A program made the position numbers and the translations under genes. Of a DNA stretch of 64,000 bases, positions 31,041 to 39,303 are shown one piece after another. The stretch is from positions 2,479,501-2,543,500 of the forward strand of contig NC_011146.1 of NCBI RefSeq assembly GCF_000020725.1. Reading direction: 5' to 3'. The DNA is from Citrifermentans bemidjiense Bem (GTDB lineage: Bacteria; Desulfobacterota; Desulfuromonadia; Geobacterales; Geobacteraceae). The stretch's first letter is position 1. Each line of letters starts with the position of its first letter. The notes beneath the pieces were generated by a model. It ran no database searches and was not told the DNA's origin. It saw only the letters and a program-made list of their open reading frames with translations.

Positions 31041-31559
31041 TCAAGGTTTTCCCTGGTCGATAAAGCGCCCCTGATATCGCGCCGATCCGATACAACGCTC
31101 GAAAACAAACTGGCAGATTTTGGTACCCGGATAAAGCGCCAACGGCCTGTGGCCCAAATTCACGATTTCCAACACCTGGTGATTCGAGATGCCAGGCTGC
31201 ATGAACCCCGCTGTAACGTGTACAGCCAGGCCGAAGCGGGCGAAGCGGCTACGCCCTTCCAACCATCCGGCCATTGTTTCTGCAAGCGTGATCCTCTCCC
31301 TGGTGATGCCGAGAATCATTTCGCAGGGGGCTATGGTGATGTATTCCCCTTCTTCCAGCGAGATAAGGTCAGTAACGTCGGCAAAGTCGGACTCGTTGTG
31401 TACGTGGCAGATCCCGATCTCTTTTTTGAAAACCCTGAAGTCGTTTCCCAATGTCAAATCGACCGATCCTGGACCGATTTGAGACTCATCCAGCGGATCT
31501 ATGACTATCTCGCCCCGTTTGATTGCATCCAGCATTTCCTGCCCTACCAGTATGGACAT
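31041..31559 (-). CDS. dcd: dCTP deaminase
   Basis: 172 residues. It deaminates dCTP to dUTP (or to dUMP in bifunctional forms) for thymidylate supply. The trimeric dUTPase-like fold shows in IGPGSVDLTLGNDFRVF, the substrate-binding LEGRSRFARFGLAVHVTAGFMQPG (Arg-Ser-Arg and catalytic Glu region) and YQGRFIDQG at the C-terminus. ATG 31559 follows GGGGGG. It converges on the hybrid kinase gene with a 16-base gap and no clear terminator between. Confidence 0.9.
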   Translation of the reverse strand: MSILVGQEMLDAIKRGEIVIDPLDESQIGPGSVDLTLGNDFRVFKKEIGICHVHNESDFADVTDLISLEEGEYITIAPCEMILGITRERITLAETMAGWLEGRSRFARFGLAVHVTAGFMQPGISNHQVLEIVNLGHRPLALYPGTKICQFVFERCIGSARYQGRFIDQGKP

Positions 31560-31710
31560 GCTCAGCCCCCCCGTTATTCAGAAATGACCCTTGCAGTACG
31601 TTGTGGGCTTTTCAATCATAGCACGATTTTAGTCTGCAAAGGTTGTTTCACAGTCAATGATACGGAAGTGTCACCTTGAGCTTTGTGCATTGTGAAAATA
31701 CCGAAGAGAC

Positions 31711-31821
31711 ATCGCACGCGGATGACGCGGATCCAAAAACGATTACCGCGGATAAGACAAAACTTGTGTTTTCAAGATCAATCCGATTTTATCCGCGTCA
31801 TCCGCTAAATACGTGTGCGAT
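31711..31821. repeat. long inverted repeat with GCGGATGACGCGGAT arms
   Basis: ATCGCACGCGGATGACGCGGAT on the left is mirrored by ATCCGCGTCATCCGC and GTGTGCGAT on the right, with ACCGCGGATAAGAC between. It would fold into one long cruciform or RNA hairpin. It looks like a palindromic intergenic repeat element and carries no coding sequence. Confidence 0.75.
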
Positions 31822-31860
31822 GCCGTTGGCGGGAGAGGGTCTGGGTGAGGGCGACGTTGA

Positions 31861-31909
31861 AAACGAAAAACGGCACCTGCCGACGGGATCGAACCGCCGA
31901 TAGGTGCCG
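31861..31909 (-). terminator. rho-independent terminator of the lipoprotein gene
   Basis: On the minus strand CGGCACCT pairs with AGGTGCCG and is followed by TTTTTCGTTT. The loop contains GGTTCGATCCC, which imitates a tRNA T-loop but is not part of a tRNA. Confidence 0.85.
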
Positions 31910-31948
31910 CTTCCACATTTGCAGCATAGGAAAGGGCGTAGCCCCTGG

Positions 31949-32755
31949 CTATCTACCCATCATGGAGCCGCCCCAGCTCATGCCGCTTGTGAAGGAAGAC
32001 ATGTTCTGGGAAGGCATGCCGGCGGTGATGTTGCTGATATTGCTGGTCATACCGCTGGTCATCTGGGGCATCTGCGCCCCGGTCCTGACCGCCGACATGT
32101 TGCTGAAGATGGCGCCCATCATGCCGCGGTAGCGGGTGACGTCGAGGCGGTTAGCGCCGGAGTAGTTGCGGAACATCAAGCCGGACTGTGCTCCCATAAG
32201 CTGCGCCATGTTCTGGGCTGCAATATGGAGGGTGTTGTTCTGGCCGGCAATGTAGTCGCCCATGATGTTGGTCCCGGGTGTAACACCGAGCCTGGTTCTA
32301 AGGCCAGCCATGGCGTCCTGCATGTTGGCGTAGCTGCCGGACTCCATCATCTCCCGCAGCTGGGTCGACATCGGGCTCACGAAGTTGCTGCTGACCGTGC
32401 CGGTCACGCTCTCTTTGGGGAGGCTCATGATGTAGCTGTGGGCTACAGCGGTGTTGGTGTCTTTATCGATGGTGACGTTGGCATCGGCACGCGCGATGAT
32501 GGGATACTTACCTACATCGGCGGGATCAACCGTCAGCGTGTACTCACCTTTGTCGTTGGTGATGGCACTAGGTTCCCCCGCATCTAATTGGTAGTTGCCG
32601 TTTTTGTCCATGAAGACGACGGCGTTGACCAGGTATCCGTCGGCGACTTTGCCGGCTACTGTGGCAGTAGTCGGTGCGGTGGACCCTCCGCCTCCGCCGC
32701 ACCCGGCCAGCAAGGCTGCTGCGATAATCGTTGCTGCCGCGATCTGTTTTTTCAT
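31949..32755 (-). CDS. Met-rich lipoprotein with SdrD/carboxypeptidase-like domain
   Basis: 268 residues from ATG 32755 with GGGGG upstream. The lipoprotein signal ends at ALLAGC followed by GGGGG. Residues about 33-90 (VAGKVADGYLVNAVVFMDKN, DAGEPSAITNDKGEYTLTVD) form a beta-sandwich of the kind that decorates surface proteins. The C-terminal 130 residues are rich in Met, Asn and Gln (MPQMTSGM, GMPSQNMSS, GGSMMGR). It is last in a run of leftward genes that encode a barrel protein, a Gly/Met-rich secreted protein and a tiny lipoprotein. The related lipoprotein at 15676 shares the Gly linker and the Met-rich body. Confidence 0.88.
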   Translation of the reverse strand: MKKQIAAATIIAAALLAGCGGGGGSTAPTTATVAGKVADGYLVNAVVFMDKNGNYQLDAGEPSAITNDKGEYTLTVDPADVGKYPIIARADANVTIDKDTNTAVAHSYIMSLPKESVTGTVSSNFVSPMSTQLREMMESGSYANMQDAMAGLRTRLGVTPGTNIMGDYIAGQNNTLHIAAQNMAQLMGAQSGLMFRNYSGANRLDVTRYRGMMGAIFSNMSAVRTGAQMPQMTSGMTSNISNITAGMPSQNMSSFTSGMSWGGSMMGR

Positions 32756-32780
32756 ATGGTGCCCCCTTCTCTTGTTTGTC

Positions 32781-33671
32781 TTAGAAATCATGGTAGATGG
32801 CCAGCCCGACGCCATAGTCAGGGGAACTCCGGGTAATGCCCTTGGCGATATACCCGTCGATCCCGCTTTTGGCCCCGACCAGCATTTTCAATTTAAGTCT
32901 CAGCTCCAGCAGGTCGCTGGCTCCCTCTATGGGAGCACCGGCCGCTTTGATGAGCATCATGGGGAGAAACCTTTCTCCCAGTTGATAACCTGTTCCGGCG
33001 TTAAAGCTGAAGTAATCCTTGAGCGGCAAGACGGCAGAGGTGCCTTGAAAGGTGTAGCCTCCTTCCGCGAAGGAGTACCAGTTGCCGTACTGCTTGGAGA
33101 ATTCCACTGCGAACCCCTCGTCGAATTCCCCGGTCCCCAGCATCTGCTCACGGTCGGCGGTCGGGAACTTGACGAAGAGGTAGGGGCGCACCCTTGGAAC
33201 AAACTCCCCTTCCGGCACGAGGACGTACCCCCCCTTGAGGGTCAGGTCCCCTACCCCTTGGCGGGACTTCTTCGACACGGTGCTGCCGGAGGAGGTCCCT
33301 CCCCCGCTGCCACTGCCGGTTCCGGACATGGTGCCACCCGCTCCGGGCATTGCGGCCGCCTCCTTGCGCATCCCGGTCATCTGCCCTCCCCCTGGCCCCA
33401 GGAGGATGCCGGTGTTGACGGCTGAACTGCTCTGGTAGACGTACGGGATCTCCAGCAGGAACCCGAGCCGCTCAGAGGGATAGACCGCCAGCGTGAAGGG
33501 GACGTAGATGGAATCGGTCTTGGTGCCGAGACCGTACGAACCTGAGGCGAACTCGAAACCGACGCCGGTCGAGACCAATGGGCCTTCGGCACGCACCCCT
33601 CCCGGAGTCAGCAGGCAAAGTGCCTGCATCAGAACAACAAACATGATCCGGAAGGTTTTCAATCTGGTCAT
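32781..33671 (-). CDS. outer-membrane beta-barrel protein
   Basis: 296 residues from ATG 33671, with AGGAG five bases upstream. The signal peptide ends near GGVRAEG. The chain alternates strand patterns such as VSTGVGFEFASGSYGLG, FTLAVYPSERLGFLLEIPYVY, VRPYLFVKFPTA, YSFAEGGYTF and ends in YGVGLAIYHDF with a terminal Phe. An unusual insert of Gly/Ser/Thr (about 105-135) breaks the barrel and is probably a long surface or periplasmic loop. It is cotranscribed with the lipoprotein 25 bases downstream. It may be a channel for the Met-rich partners; the substrate is unknown. Confidence 0.85.
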   Translation of the reverse strand: MTRLKTFRIMFVVLMQALCLLTPGGVRAEGPLVSTGVGFEFASGSYGLGTKTDSIYVPFTLAVYPSERLGFLLEIPYVYQSSSAVNTGILLGPGGGQMTGMRKEAAAMPGAGGTMSGTGSGSGGGTSSGSTVSKKSRQGVGDLTLKGGYVLVPEGEFVPRVRPYLFVKFPTADREQMLGTGEFDEGFAVEFSKQYGNWYSFAEGGYTFQGTSAVLPLKDYFSFNAGTGYQLGERFLPMMLIKAAGAPIEGASDLLELRLKLKMLVGAKSGIDGYIAKGITRSSPDYGVGLAIYHDF

Positions 33672-33690
33672 TCGCACTCCTGGGCCGCGA

Positions 33691-34233
33691 TCAGCGCCTC
33701 ATCATGCCGCCGCCACCCATCATTCCTCCGCCGCGCATGAACCCGCCGCCTTGGAATCCTATCCCGCCCCTCATCTGGGCTGCACCGGCGCTGCGTCCGG
33801 ACCATGCCGGCTCGCCGCGATCGTTTCGTATTTCCACCTGTTTTCCGTTACTGCGGTTTACCAGCTTCTGCGTGAGGAGATAGGTTTTCCCGTCTTGCCC
33901 CTGGGCACGCGAACCCTTGGCGGTGATCTCGTCGTCGACTTTCACCGGGATGCCCTTTTTCTCCCAGAAGTTCTCCGGCCCGACGCTTAGGTTCACCGTC
34001 TCCGATCCGCTCTCGATCTCGATGAGATACTGCCCGTTTTCAGCAAGCCGCGGCGACTCAGTCACCCGCCCGGAGAACGTCCCGACCGTGTTCAGATCGT
34101 ACCCACGGCTGAAATCGAGGCCGCTCTTCCCCTTGACTTCTGAGCCGAAGCCGAAAAAACCGGCGTTTGCCTGGCCCAGAAGCTGGCAGTTCAACAGCAC
34201 TGCGCATATGAGGATGAGGGAAAAACGTTTCAT
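33691..34233 (-). CDS. secreted protein with Gly/Met-rich C-terminus
   Basis: 180 residues from ATG 34233 (ATG 34239 in frame is also possible; the GGAG is better spaced for the former). The signal peptide ends at GQANAGF. Residues about 50-150 (TFSGRVTESPRLAENGQYLIE, VKVDDEITAKGSRAQGQDGK) look like an OB-type barrel of the kind found in periplasmic nickel/cobalt or nucleic-acid-binding proteins. The last 25 residues are GGGFMRGGGMMGGGGMMRR-like, an extreme Gly/Met composition that could bind Cu(I). It is 20 bases before the barrel gene. Confidence 0.8.
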   Translation of the reverse strand: MKRFSLILICAVLLNCQLLGQANAGFFGFGSEVKGKSGLDFSRGYDLNTVGTFSGRVTESPRLAENGQYLIEIESGSETVNLSVGPENFWEKKGIPVKVDDEITAKGSRAQGQDGKTYLLTQKLVNRSNGKQVEIRNDRGEPAWSGRSAGAAQMRGGIGFQGGGFMRGGGMMGGGGMMRR

Positions 34234-34312
34234 TACCATTGACTCCGCATGGGTCAGACGCGATACCGCTAGCAGGACCCGCGCCGTCCTGCCCCTCGCC
34301 TGACCGCAACCA

Positions 34313-34396
34313 TTACCAGATGTGATGCAACCCGCAGCAACCCGACAAAGCCAGAAACGTTGCCGCCAAAAGCGCCGCTGCCATTAAACCCTTCAT
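34313..34396 (-). CDS. 27-residue lipoprotein
   Basis: ATG 34396 follows GGGGGAG five bases upstream. The sequence MKGLMAAALLAATFLALSGC is a complete lipoprotein signal with lipobox LSGC, leaving a mature peptide of only eight residues after modification at the first of two Cys (C, C, G, L, H, H, I, W). Size and layout resemble entericidin-type peptides, but the sequence does not. The His-His and Cys suggest possible metal binding. It is the first gene of the leftward run that ends at 31949. Confidence 0.6.
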   Translation of the reverse strand: MKGLMAAALLAATFLALSGCCGLHHIW

Positions 34397-34644
34397 GCTA
34401 ACTCCCCCTTTTGTACCAGTGAGGCAGACCGGTCGGAGGGAGTTCCTTCCGCCTGCATCCCGATACCTCTCTATTGATGATTCCCTGCGTCGCCGCGTGA
34501 CTTACCAGTAGTTATCACACTTCGTGCCAATTCGCCTGTAATAGGCAAGTGGCTGATTTAGCAGGAGACCAACAGCAAAGGGCGCTCGCGCCAAGGGGGA
34601 AATGGTGCAATCCTTTGCACTCGGGCGACGCGGATTTGCACCGG
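34397..34644. promoter_or_regulatory. upstream region of the lipoprotein/barrel operon
   Basis: 248 bases between the sigma-54 regulator gene and the operon that starts at 34396. A TTGGCACG on the minus strand (34530-34523) resembles a -24 element, but the -12 position reads GA where GC is needed, so I do not call a sigma-54 promoter. Confidence 0.35.
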
Positions 34645-35994
34645 TCAGCTTTCGTCAAGAAAGCCGTAATCCTTGAGCTTGTACTGCAGGGTCCGCCGCG
34701 ATACCCCGAGTTCCTCGGCAGCCAGGCGCCGGTTGCCGTGATGCTTCTTGATCGCCTCTGCGATGATCTCCCTCTCCGCCGACTTCAGCCTCTCGCGGCT
34801 ATCGAGGGCATCCGGCTCGGGCGTGCGCAGCATTTCCTCCGGGAGGGCGGATAGCCCCACCTTTTCCCTGGAGAGGATGACGGCCCGCTCCATTACGTTT
34901 TGCAGCTCCCTGATGTTGCCGGGCCAGCGGTACCTTTCCAGGGCGGCGAGGGCGTCGGCGTCGATCCCTTTCAAGGTTTTGCCAGTCTGACTACTGAAGC
35001 GTTGCATGAAGTATCTGCTCAAAACCGGCACCGCATCGCCCCTTTCCCGCAATGGAGGGAGCTGCACCGGGAATACGTTGAGGCGGTAGTAAAGGTCCTC
35101 GCGGAAGCGGCGCTCCCTGACCTCCTCGCGCAGGTTACGGTTGGTCGCCGCGATCAGCCGGACGTCGGCCTTGATCTCTTTGGTCCCTCCCACCCTCTCG
35201 AAGACGCGCTCCTGGATCACCCGCAGGAGCTTGGCCTGCAGGGCAAGCGGCATCTCCCCGATCTCGTCCAGCAGGATGGTTCCGCCCCGGGCCAGTTCGA
35301 ATTTCCCCTGCCTCGCCTGCACCGCACCGGTGAAAGCCCCCTTCTCGTGCCCGAAAAGCTCGCTTTCCAGAAGGGTTTCCGGGATGGCGGCGCAGTTTAG
35401 CGCGACGAAGCCGGCCTCCCGGCGGGAACTCAGCTGATGAATGGTCCTTGCGACCAATTCCTTTCCCGTTCCGCTCTCGCCGAAGACGAGGACGTTCGCC
35501 ATGGTGCCTGCCACGTCGTGTACCAGCTTGCGCACGGGGGCCATGGCTTGGCCGGCGAAGATGAGATCCTCCGGCGGCAGCCCGGCTACCTCGCACTGCT
35601 TGAGGGAGAGATAGTCGCGCTCCCGGAGCTGTTCCTCGATGACGTGCCGCACCAGGCGGAGCAGCACATCCGGATCCTGCAGCGGCTTGGTGAGGAAGTC
35701 GACCGCCCCTTCCTTGATGGCGGCGACGGCTTCTCCGACCTTCCCGTAGGCGGTCAGGAAGATGAACTGCGGCGCGGCTGGATCGTTGCGCGTCTCACGA
35801 AAGAGGTCGAGGCCGCTTTTGCCGGGGAGCTTCAGGTCGGAGACCACCACGTCGTAGCTTCCCTGCTTCAGCAGACGAAGCGCATTTTCGCCATCGGCGG
35901 CGGTCTTTACCTGGTGCCCGTCGTCCTGCAGCACTGTCTCCAGAAAAGCGCGGAAGGTGCCGTCATCCTCGACCACCAGAATGTTTCCTTTCAT
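34645..35994 (-). CDS. sigma-54-dependent response regulator (NtrC family)
   Basis: 449 residues from ATG 35994, with AAGGAG upstream. The receiver domain (1-120) has ILVVEDDGTF and the phosphoacceptor in VVSDLKLPGKSG (Asp about 53). The AAA+ domain (about 140-370) has GESGTGKELVA (Walker A), GAFTGA (sigma-54 contact loop), GGTILLDEIGEMP (Walker B) and the arginine finger region. The C-terminal Fis-type helix-turn-helix is HHGNRRLAAEELGVSRRTLQYKL. The start overlaps the kinase gene by four bases. It activates sigma-54 promoters; the neighbouring operon at 34396 is an obvious candidate target. Confidence 0.96.
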   Translation of the reverse strand: MKGNILVVEDDGTFRAFLETVLQDDGHQVKTAADGENALRLLKQGSYDVVVSDLKLPGKSGLDLFRETRNDPAAPQFIFLTAYGKVGEAVAAIKEGAVDFLTKPLQDPDVLLRLVRHVIEEQLRERDYLSLKQCEVAGLPPEDLIFAGQAMAPVRKLVHDVAGTMANVLVFGESGTGKELVARTIHQLSSRREAGFVALNCAAIPETLLESELFGHEKGAFTGAVQARQGKFELARGGTILLDEIGEMPLALQAKLLRVIQERVFERVGGTKEIKADVRLIAATNRNLREEVRERRFREDLYYRLNVFPVQLPPLRERGDAVPVLSRYFMQRFSSQTGKTLKGIDADALAALERYRWPGNIRELQNVMERAVILSREKVGLSALPEEMLRTPEPDALDSRERLKSAEREIIAEAIKKHHGNRRLAAEELGVSRRTLQYKLKDYGFLDES

Positions 35995-37229
35995 GTCTGC
36001 TCCTTGTCCGCGGGGAGCAAAGGCAAGGCGAGGGTCACCGTGGTCCCCTCCCCTATCCTGCTCTCCAACCCGATGGTTCCGCCGTGCTCTTCGATCACCT
36101 TTTTGCAAAGGGCGAGTCCCAGCCCGGTTCCCCTGGCCCTTGTGGTGAAGAATGGCTCGAAGACCTTGGGAAGGTCCGCCTCCGCTATCCCCTGCCCGGT
36201 ATCCTTGATGCTGATTTGCGCTTGTCCCCCGGCCGAGGCGCACGCTATTTCCAGTACGCCCCCTGCGTCCATCGCCTGCAGCGCGTTTTTACCCAGGTTG
36301 AGGAGCGTCTGCTCGATCCGGTCCCTGTTTCCCATCACGAAGAAGGAGCAGGTGCTGCTGCAGCAAACGGATACCTCGCGCTCGACTGCCTCCGGGGCCA
36401 GGAGCGAGAGGGTGTTGTCGATCAGTTCGCCCAGGTCGAAGGGCGCCCGCTGTGCTCCGTCGCCGGCGGCATAGGCCAAAAGGTCGTTAACCAGCGCCTC
36501 CAGCCGCACCACCTCGGTGACGATGTTTTGTGCGAAGGCGGCGTTGCGTGCCTCCTGCGGCTTTTTGGCGATCACCTGGGCGAACCCCTTGATGCCGGCA
36601 AGAGGGTTCCTGATTTCGTGGGCCAGGAGCGCCCCCATTTCGCCCAGCTTGGCTAGGTTCACCTTGCGCGTCATTTCGGCCTGGTGCAGTTCTTCCCTGC
36701 GGGCATAGCGGAAAAGGCCGAGACTAAGGAGCCAACCTGTCGCAATCAGCGCAAGCATTACGGTCAGGTTCAGCTTGGCGCTGCGCACGACAGCATCGGC
36801 GCGATAGGTGTGCAGGGTGAGATGAAGGGAGAGAATTTCGCCGTTTAAGTTGATGGGAGTTGTTACCAGGAATGCCTGCTCACCCGTCCCCAGGGCGACT
36901 CGCGACTCGGATCGCTCAAGTTTTGGTGCAGCTTTGCGTTCGGCTTCCGGCAGGGAGGCACCGATCAGGTCCGGGTTCGAATGGAAGCGGAAACGGCCCT
37001 GGCTGTCCACCAGGGCGAAGTAGGCGATATCGTTAGTGCGGAATTTGGCAAGGCTGGCAAGGTTCGGGTCGTTAACCGCGAGGTTCTCGATGGCGGAGGT
37101 AAGCGTGAGGGCGAGTCCGCGCAGGTTCTCCTGGGCGATGGGGCCGGCCTGGCGGTAGTTGTAGAGGGTGAACCAAAGCAGGGAACAGGTTGCGAATATT
37201 CCGATTATCAGCGTCGCTTTTCTGAACAT
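35991..37229 (-). CDS. sensor histidine kinase, partner of the sigma-54 regulator
   Basis: 412 residues from ATG 37229 (GGGAAG upstream; ATG 37247 adds six residues). Membrane spans at about 6-24 and 165-185 enclose a small periplasmic sensor (NDIAYFALVDSQGRFRFHSNP). The dimerisation box ALLAHEIRNPLAGIKG holds the phosphoacceptor His. The ATPase domain has NLGKNALQAMDAGG, DTGQGI and GTGLGLALCK. ATPase residues CCSSTCSFF form an unusual Cys cluster at about 313-320. The gene is translationally coupled to the regulator, so the two are a cognate pair. Confidence 0.95.
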   Translation of the reverse strand: MFRKATLIIGIFATCSLLWFTLYNYRQAGPIAQENLRGLALTLTSAIENLAVNDPNLASLAKFRTNDIAYFALVDSQGRFRFHSNPDLIGASLPEAERKAAPKLERSESRVALGTGEQAFLVTTPINLNGEILSLHLTLHTYRADAVVRSAKLNLTVMLALIATGWLLSLGLFRYARREELHQAEMTRKVNLAKLGEMGALLAHEIRNPLAGIKGFAQVIAKKPQEARNAAFAQNIVTEVVRLEALVNDLLAYAAGDGAQRAPFDLGELIDNTLSLLAPEAVEREVSVCCSSTCSFFVMGNRDRIEQTLLNLGKNALQAMDAGGVLEIACASAGGQAQISIKDTGQGIAEADLPKVFEPFFTTRARGTGLGLALCKKVIEEHGGTIGLESRIGEGTTVTLALPLLPADKEQT

Positions 37230-37290
37230 TCGCTTCCCGTAGCCCATTTTTCAGGCTGCCGCTCAAAAACCGCGTCTTTCACTGTTTCCA

Positions 37291-38157
37291 TCAATGCTCC
37301 CGCACTTCGAGCATCATCTCCGTTTGCCCGGAAGAGTTACGTCCTATCTTATCGGTCACATTCCAGCGCACTTGAACCGGCAATCCCGCGCTGAACTTGG
37401 CCGGGTTCTTCGGTTTGAGCACCCCCGCCATGTCGAAGACGGAGTGGAAGATCTCACCCTCGAAAGGCTTGCCGTCGGCATCCAGAAGCCTGAGTTCCTT
37501 TATCTGCACCGGCCGGTCGAAGAAGGCGTCGACCTCTTCCACCGTGGCCGCCCCTTTTTCCTTCATCCCGGTTACGCTCAGCAAACGAGGCGGAGCAAGC
37601 GGCAGCACTACGGATTCGTCCGCCTTTTGCGCCTGCTTGTCCGTGGTCGCCGGCGCACCTTCGACCTGAAGGGCTACCTGCCCTACCCCTTCGAACTGCT
37701 TCAGCGTCAAAACCACCGCGTTCACAAGCCCCAGATCGGTGCGGGCGGCGGCGAGCTCCTTGCTGAAGACGGCAGTGACCGACCCGCCGGACTGCTGCAG
37801 GTCGAGCAACCGGGCTCCAGCGGGAAACGGCTGCGCGATCTCGCCCTGGTAGCTCTTGAGATCCCCAAGGCCGCCGATGAGCTTCGCCAGCGCCACCTTC
37901 TTCAGGCTCGCCTCGTCGAAGCTGAAGAACGGGAAGGGAAGCACCTTGCCCGGCTGTTTCGCCGAGGGGAAGTAGATGACGAAAGCGTAGGCGGTCCCCT
38001 TCTCGACTGACGGAGCCGGTCCGAACTCCTTCACGAAGGCCTTGGTCGCCTTTACTGAGCCCGGCTTTTCAGCTTTAGCCGGCTGCCGTTCGGAAGAGTT
38101 GCAGGCGGCAAGGGCCGTTATGACAAGAATGAGGATGAAGCTCCGCAGGTAGCGCAT
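37291..38157 (-). CDS. lipoprotein of unknown function
   Basis: 288 residues from ATG 38157. The signal ends at ALAACNSS (lipobox LAAC). The body has no Cys cluster. Segments read YAFVIYFPSAKQPGKVLPFPFF, VTAVFSKELAAARTDLGLVNAVVLT and the last third (about 190-285, EEVDAFFDRPVQIKELRLLD, KFSAGLPVQVRWNVTDKIG) looks like a beta-sandwich. The middle part resembles GerMN-type domains (VVLTLKQFEGVGQVALQVEG), which I offer as a weak suggestion. It lies 62 bases before the kinase gene and could be a sensor accessory. Confidence 0.7.
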   Translation of the reverse strand: MRYLRSFILILVITALAACNSSERQPAKAEKPGSVKATKAFVKEFGPAPSVEKGTAYAFVIYFPSAKQPGKVLPFPFFSFDEASLKKVALAKLIGGLGDLKSYQGEIAQPFPAGARLLDLQQSGGSVTAVFSKELAAARTDLGLVNAVVLTLKQFEGVGQVALQVEGAPATTDKQAQKADESVVLPLAPPRLLSVTGMKEKGAATVEEVDAFFDRPVQIKELRLLDADGKPFEGEIFHSVFDMAGVLKPKNPAKFSAGLPVQVRWNVTDKIGRNSSGQTEMMLEVREH

Positions 38158-38351
38158 CGTGGTTTCCTCGCTCGGCATTGAGGAGGAAACCTTGCTCCTT
38201 ATGCCGGTAGAATTTACATATATCGGAATGAATATGCAAGTGGATTAAAAAGCAAATCTCCGCTGTCCCCCCTTCGCAGAGCTACCGCTTCGGGGGGGAG
38301 GCCCCACTTCGCGAAGGGGCATCGGAAAATACCGGGGAAAGCCGCTCTTGG

Positions 38352-38460
38352 TCCCCCTCCCCTTGCGGGAGGGGGTTAGGGGGTGGGGGTAGGTGCCACC
38401 TTTTGAGCTGCTGGCAAGTTCACCCACCTCCCTTGCCCCCTCCCGTCAAGGGAGGGGGAG
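38352..38460. repeat. CCCTCCCC dispersed repeat, copy 1
   Basis: CCCCCTCCCCTTGCGGGAGG, then GGGGTGGGGGTAGGTGCCACC, about 20 variable bases, TTCACCCACCTCCC, and CCCCCTCCCGTCAAGGGAGG. Outer arms and inner arms are each palindromic. Further copies lie at 42482 and 58079. Confidence 0.8.
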
Positions 38461-38584
38461 AGCTCGAAACGGCTTGATTAAGTAGTGCAAATACGTATCT
38501 GGACAGTGCTGCCCTGTCCCCCTTCGCAAAGGGGGGTGACGTTTGGGCTCCCTAGCCTTTCAATGAAACGGCTCGGTAAAGCAG

Positions 38585-38641
38585 AAAGGGGATCTGCTGC
38601 TTTATCCGTAGTCCAAAAAGATACAGCAGCCTATCCCCTTT
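38585..38641. repeat. large hairpin downstream of the Met/His-rich protein gene
   Basis: AAAGGGGATctGCTGC pairs with GCAGCctATCCCCTTT around a 25-base loop. It lies just downstream of the leftward gene at 38674. A proper T-run is missing, so it may act as an mRNA 3'-end stabiliser and not as a terminator. Confidence 0.55.
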
Positions 38642-38673
38642 CCGGGTGCGGCGTTGACAAAAAGCGGCGATGG

Positions 38674-39156
38674 CTACTTAACGGTGTACCAGAACTTGGA
38701 GCTGCGCACCTGGCCATCTTTCAGCTTGAACTTGCACATGATGCCGTACTTCCCTTTTTTGGAAAGGTCGAAGTCGGCGCCGAAATGCCCCTGCATCCCC
38801 ATCAGCTCCTTGGTCTGCTCGGACTTGTCCGGGCCCTGAAGCTTCAGCTTCACTTCCCCTTCGGTGAGCGCCTTGCCTGTCTTCGCGTCTTTGAACTCGG
38901 CGGCGATGTGATGGGTCTCTTTCATCCCCTTGGGCATCTCCATCTTCATCGCTTTCATATGCTCTTTCATGCTCATGACCTTGTAGGTGGCCTTGACGCC
39001 GTTGACTACCTCTTCGTGCGCGACGTCTCCGCTGCCGTGCTCCATGTTCATGGAACCGTGGTCCATATTCATGGCGCCATGATCCATGGCTGCAATGGAG
39101 GCCACCGGTGCAGAGAGAGCGAATGCTGCTGCGATAAGGACGACAAGCTTTTTCAT
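38674..39156 (-). CDS. periplasmic Met/His-rich metal-binding protein
   Basis: 160 residues from ATG 39156 (MKKLVV), with AAAGGAG upstream. The signal peptide ends at ASIAAMDH. The mature N-terminus repeats MDHGAMN, MDHGSMN, MEHGSGD, a clear Met/His copper-binding pattern as in PcoE- or CusF-type proteins. Residues about 60-155 (GVKATYKVMSMKEHM, HIAAEFKDAKTGKALTEGEVKLKL) resemble YtkA-like beta-sandwich domains. It is the last gene after cusCBA in the same direction, 147 bases away, and probably buffers copper in the periplasm. Confidence 0.88.
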   Translation of the reverse strand: MKKLVVLIAAAFALSAPVASIAAMDHGAMNMDHGSMNMEHGSGDVAHEEVVNGVKATYKVMSMKEHMKAMKMEMPKGMKETHHIAAEFKDAKTGKALTEGEVKLKLQGPDKSEQTKELMGMQGHFGADFDLSKKGKYGIMCKFKLKDGQVRSSKFWYTVK

Positions 39157-39303
39157 GTTTTCATTCTCCTTTGAGTGGGAAATCTCATGCTCTAATAGCA
39201 TGTGCTGTGCCAGGCTCTTAACTATTCATTTTACCGACTTTGAGGCGGCAAGGTACCGCTGCCGCTGTCGAATATGCTACGACGGCCGTGGGATATTCTT
39301 CTT

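Larger units (their letters stand above)
31560..31948. other. intergenic region with inverted repeat and terminator
   Basis: It holds the AT-rich upstream region of dcd (31590-31670), the long inverted repeat at 31711 and the terminator at 31861. No gene is supported. Confidence 0.5.
38158..38673. other. repeat-rich intergenic region
   Basis: About 515 bases without a gene. It holds a complete copy of the CCCTCCCC repeat (38352-38460), a half copy of the CTTCGC/GCGAAG type at about 38268-38330, another CTGTCCCCCTTCGCAAAGGGGG hairpin near 38510, and the large hairpin at 38585. Confidence 0.6.

Noticed and set aside
31871-31909. tRNA-like T-arm (GGTTCGATCCC) near the end of the lipoprotein gene
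   Set aside because: The outer arms pair directly as CGGCACCT/AGGTGCCG and are followed by a T-run on the minus strand. There is no anticodon or D arm, so it is a terminator whose loop happens to look like a T-loop.
34511-34531. Possible sigma-54 promoter TTGGCACG before the tiny lipoprotein operon
   Set aside because: The -24 part is good, but ten bases later the sequence reads GA instead of the nearly invariant GC of the -12 element.
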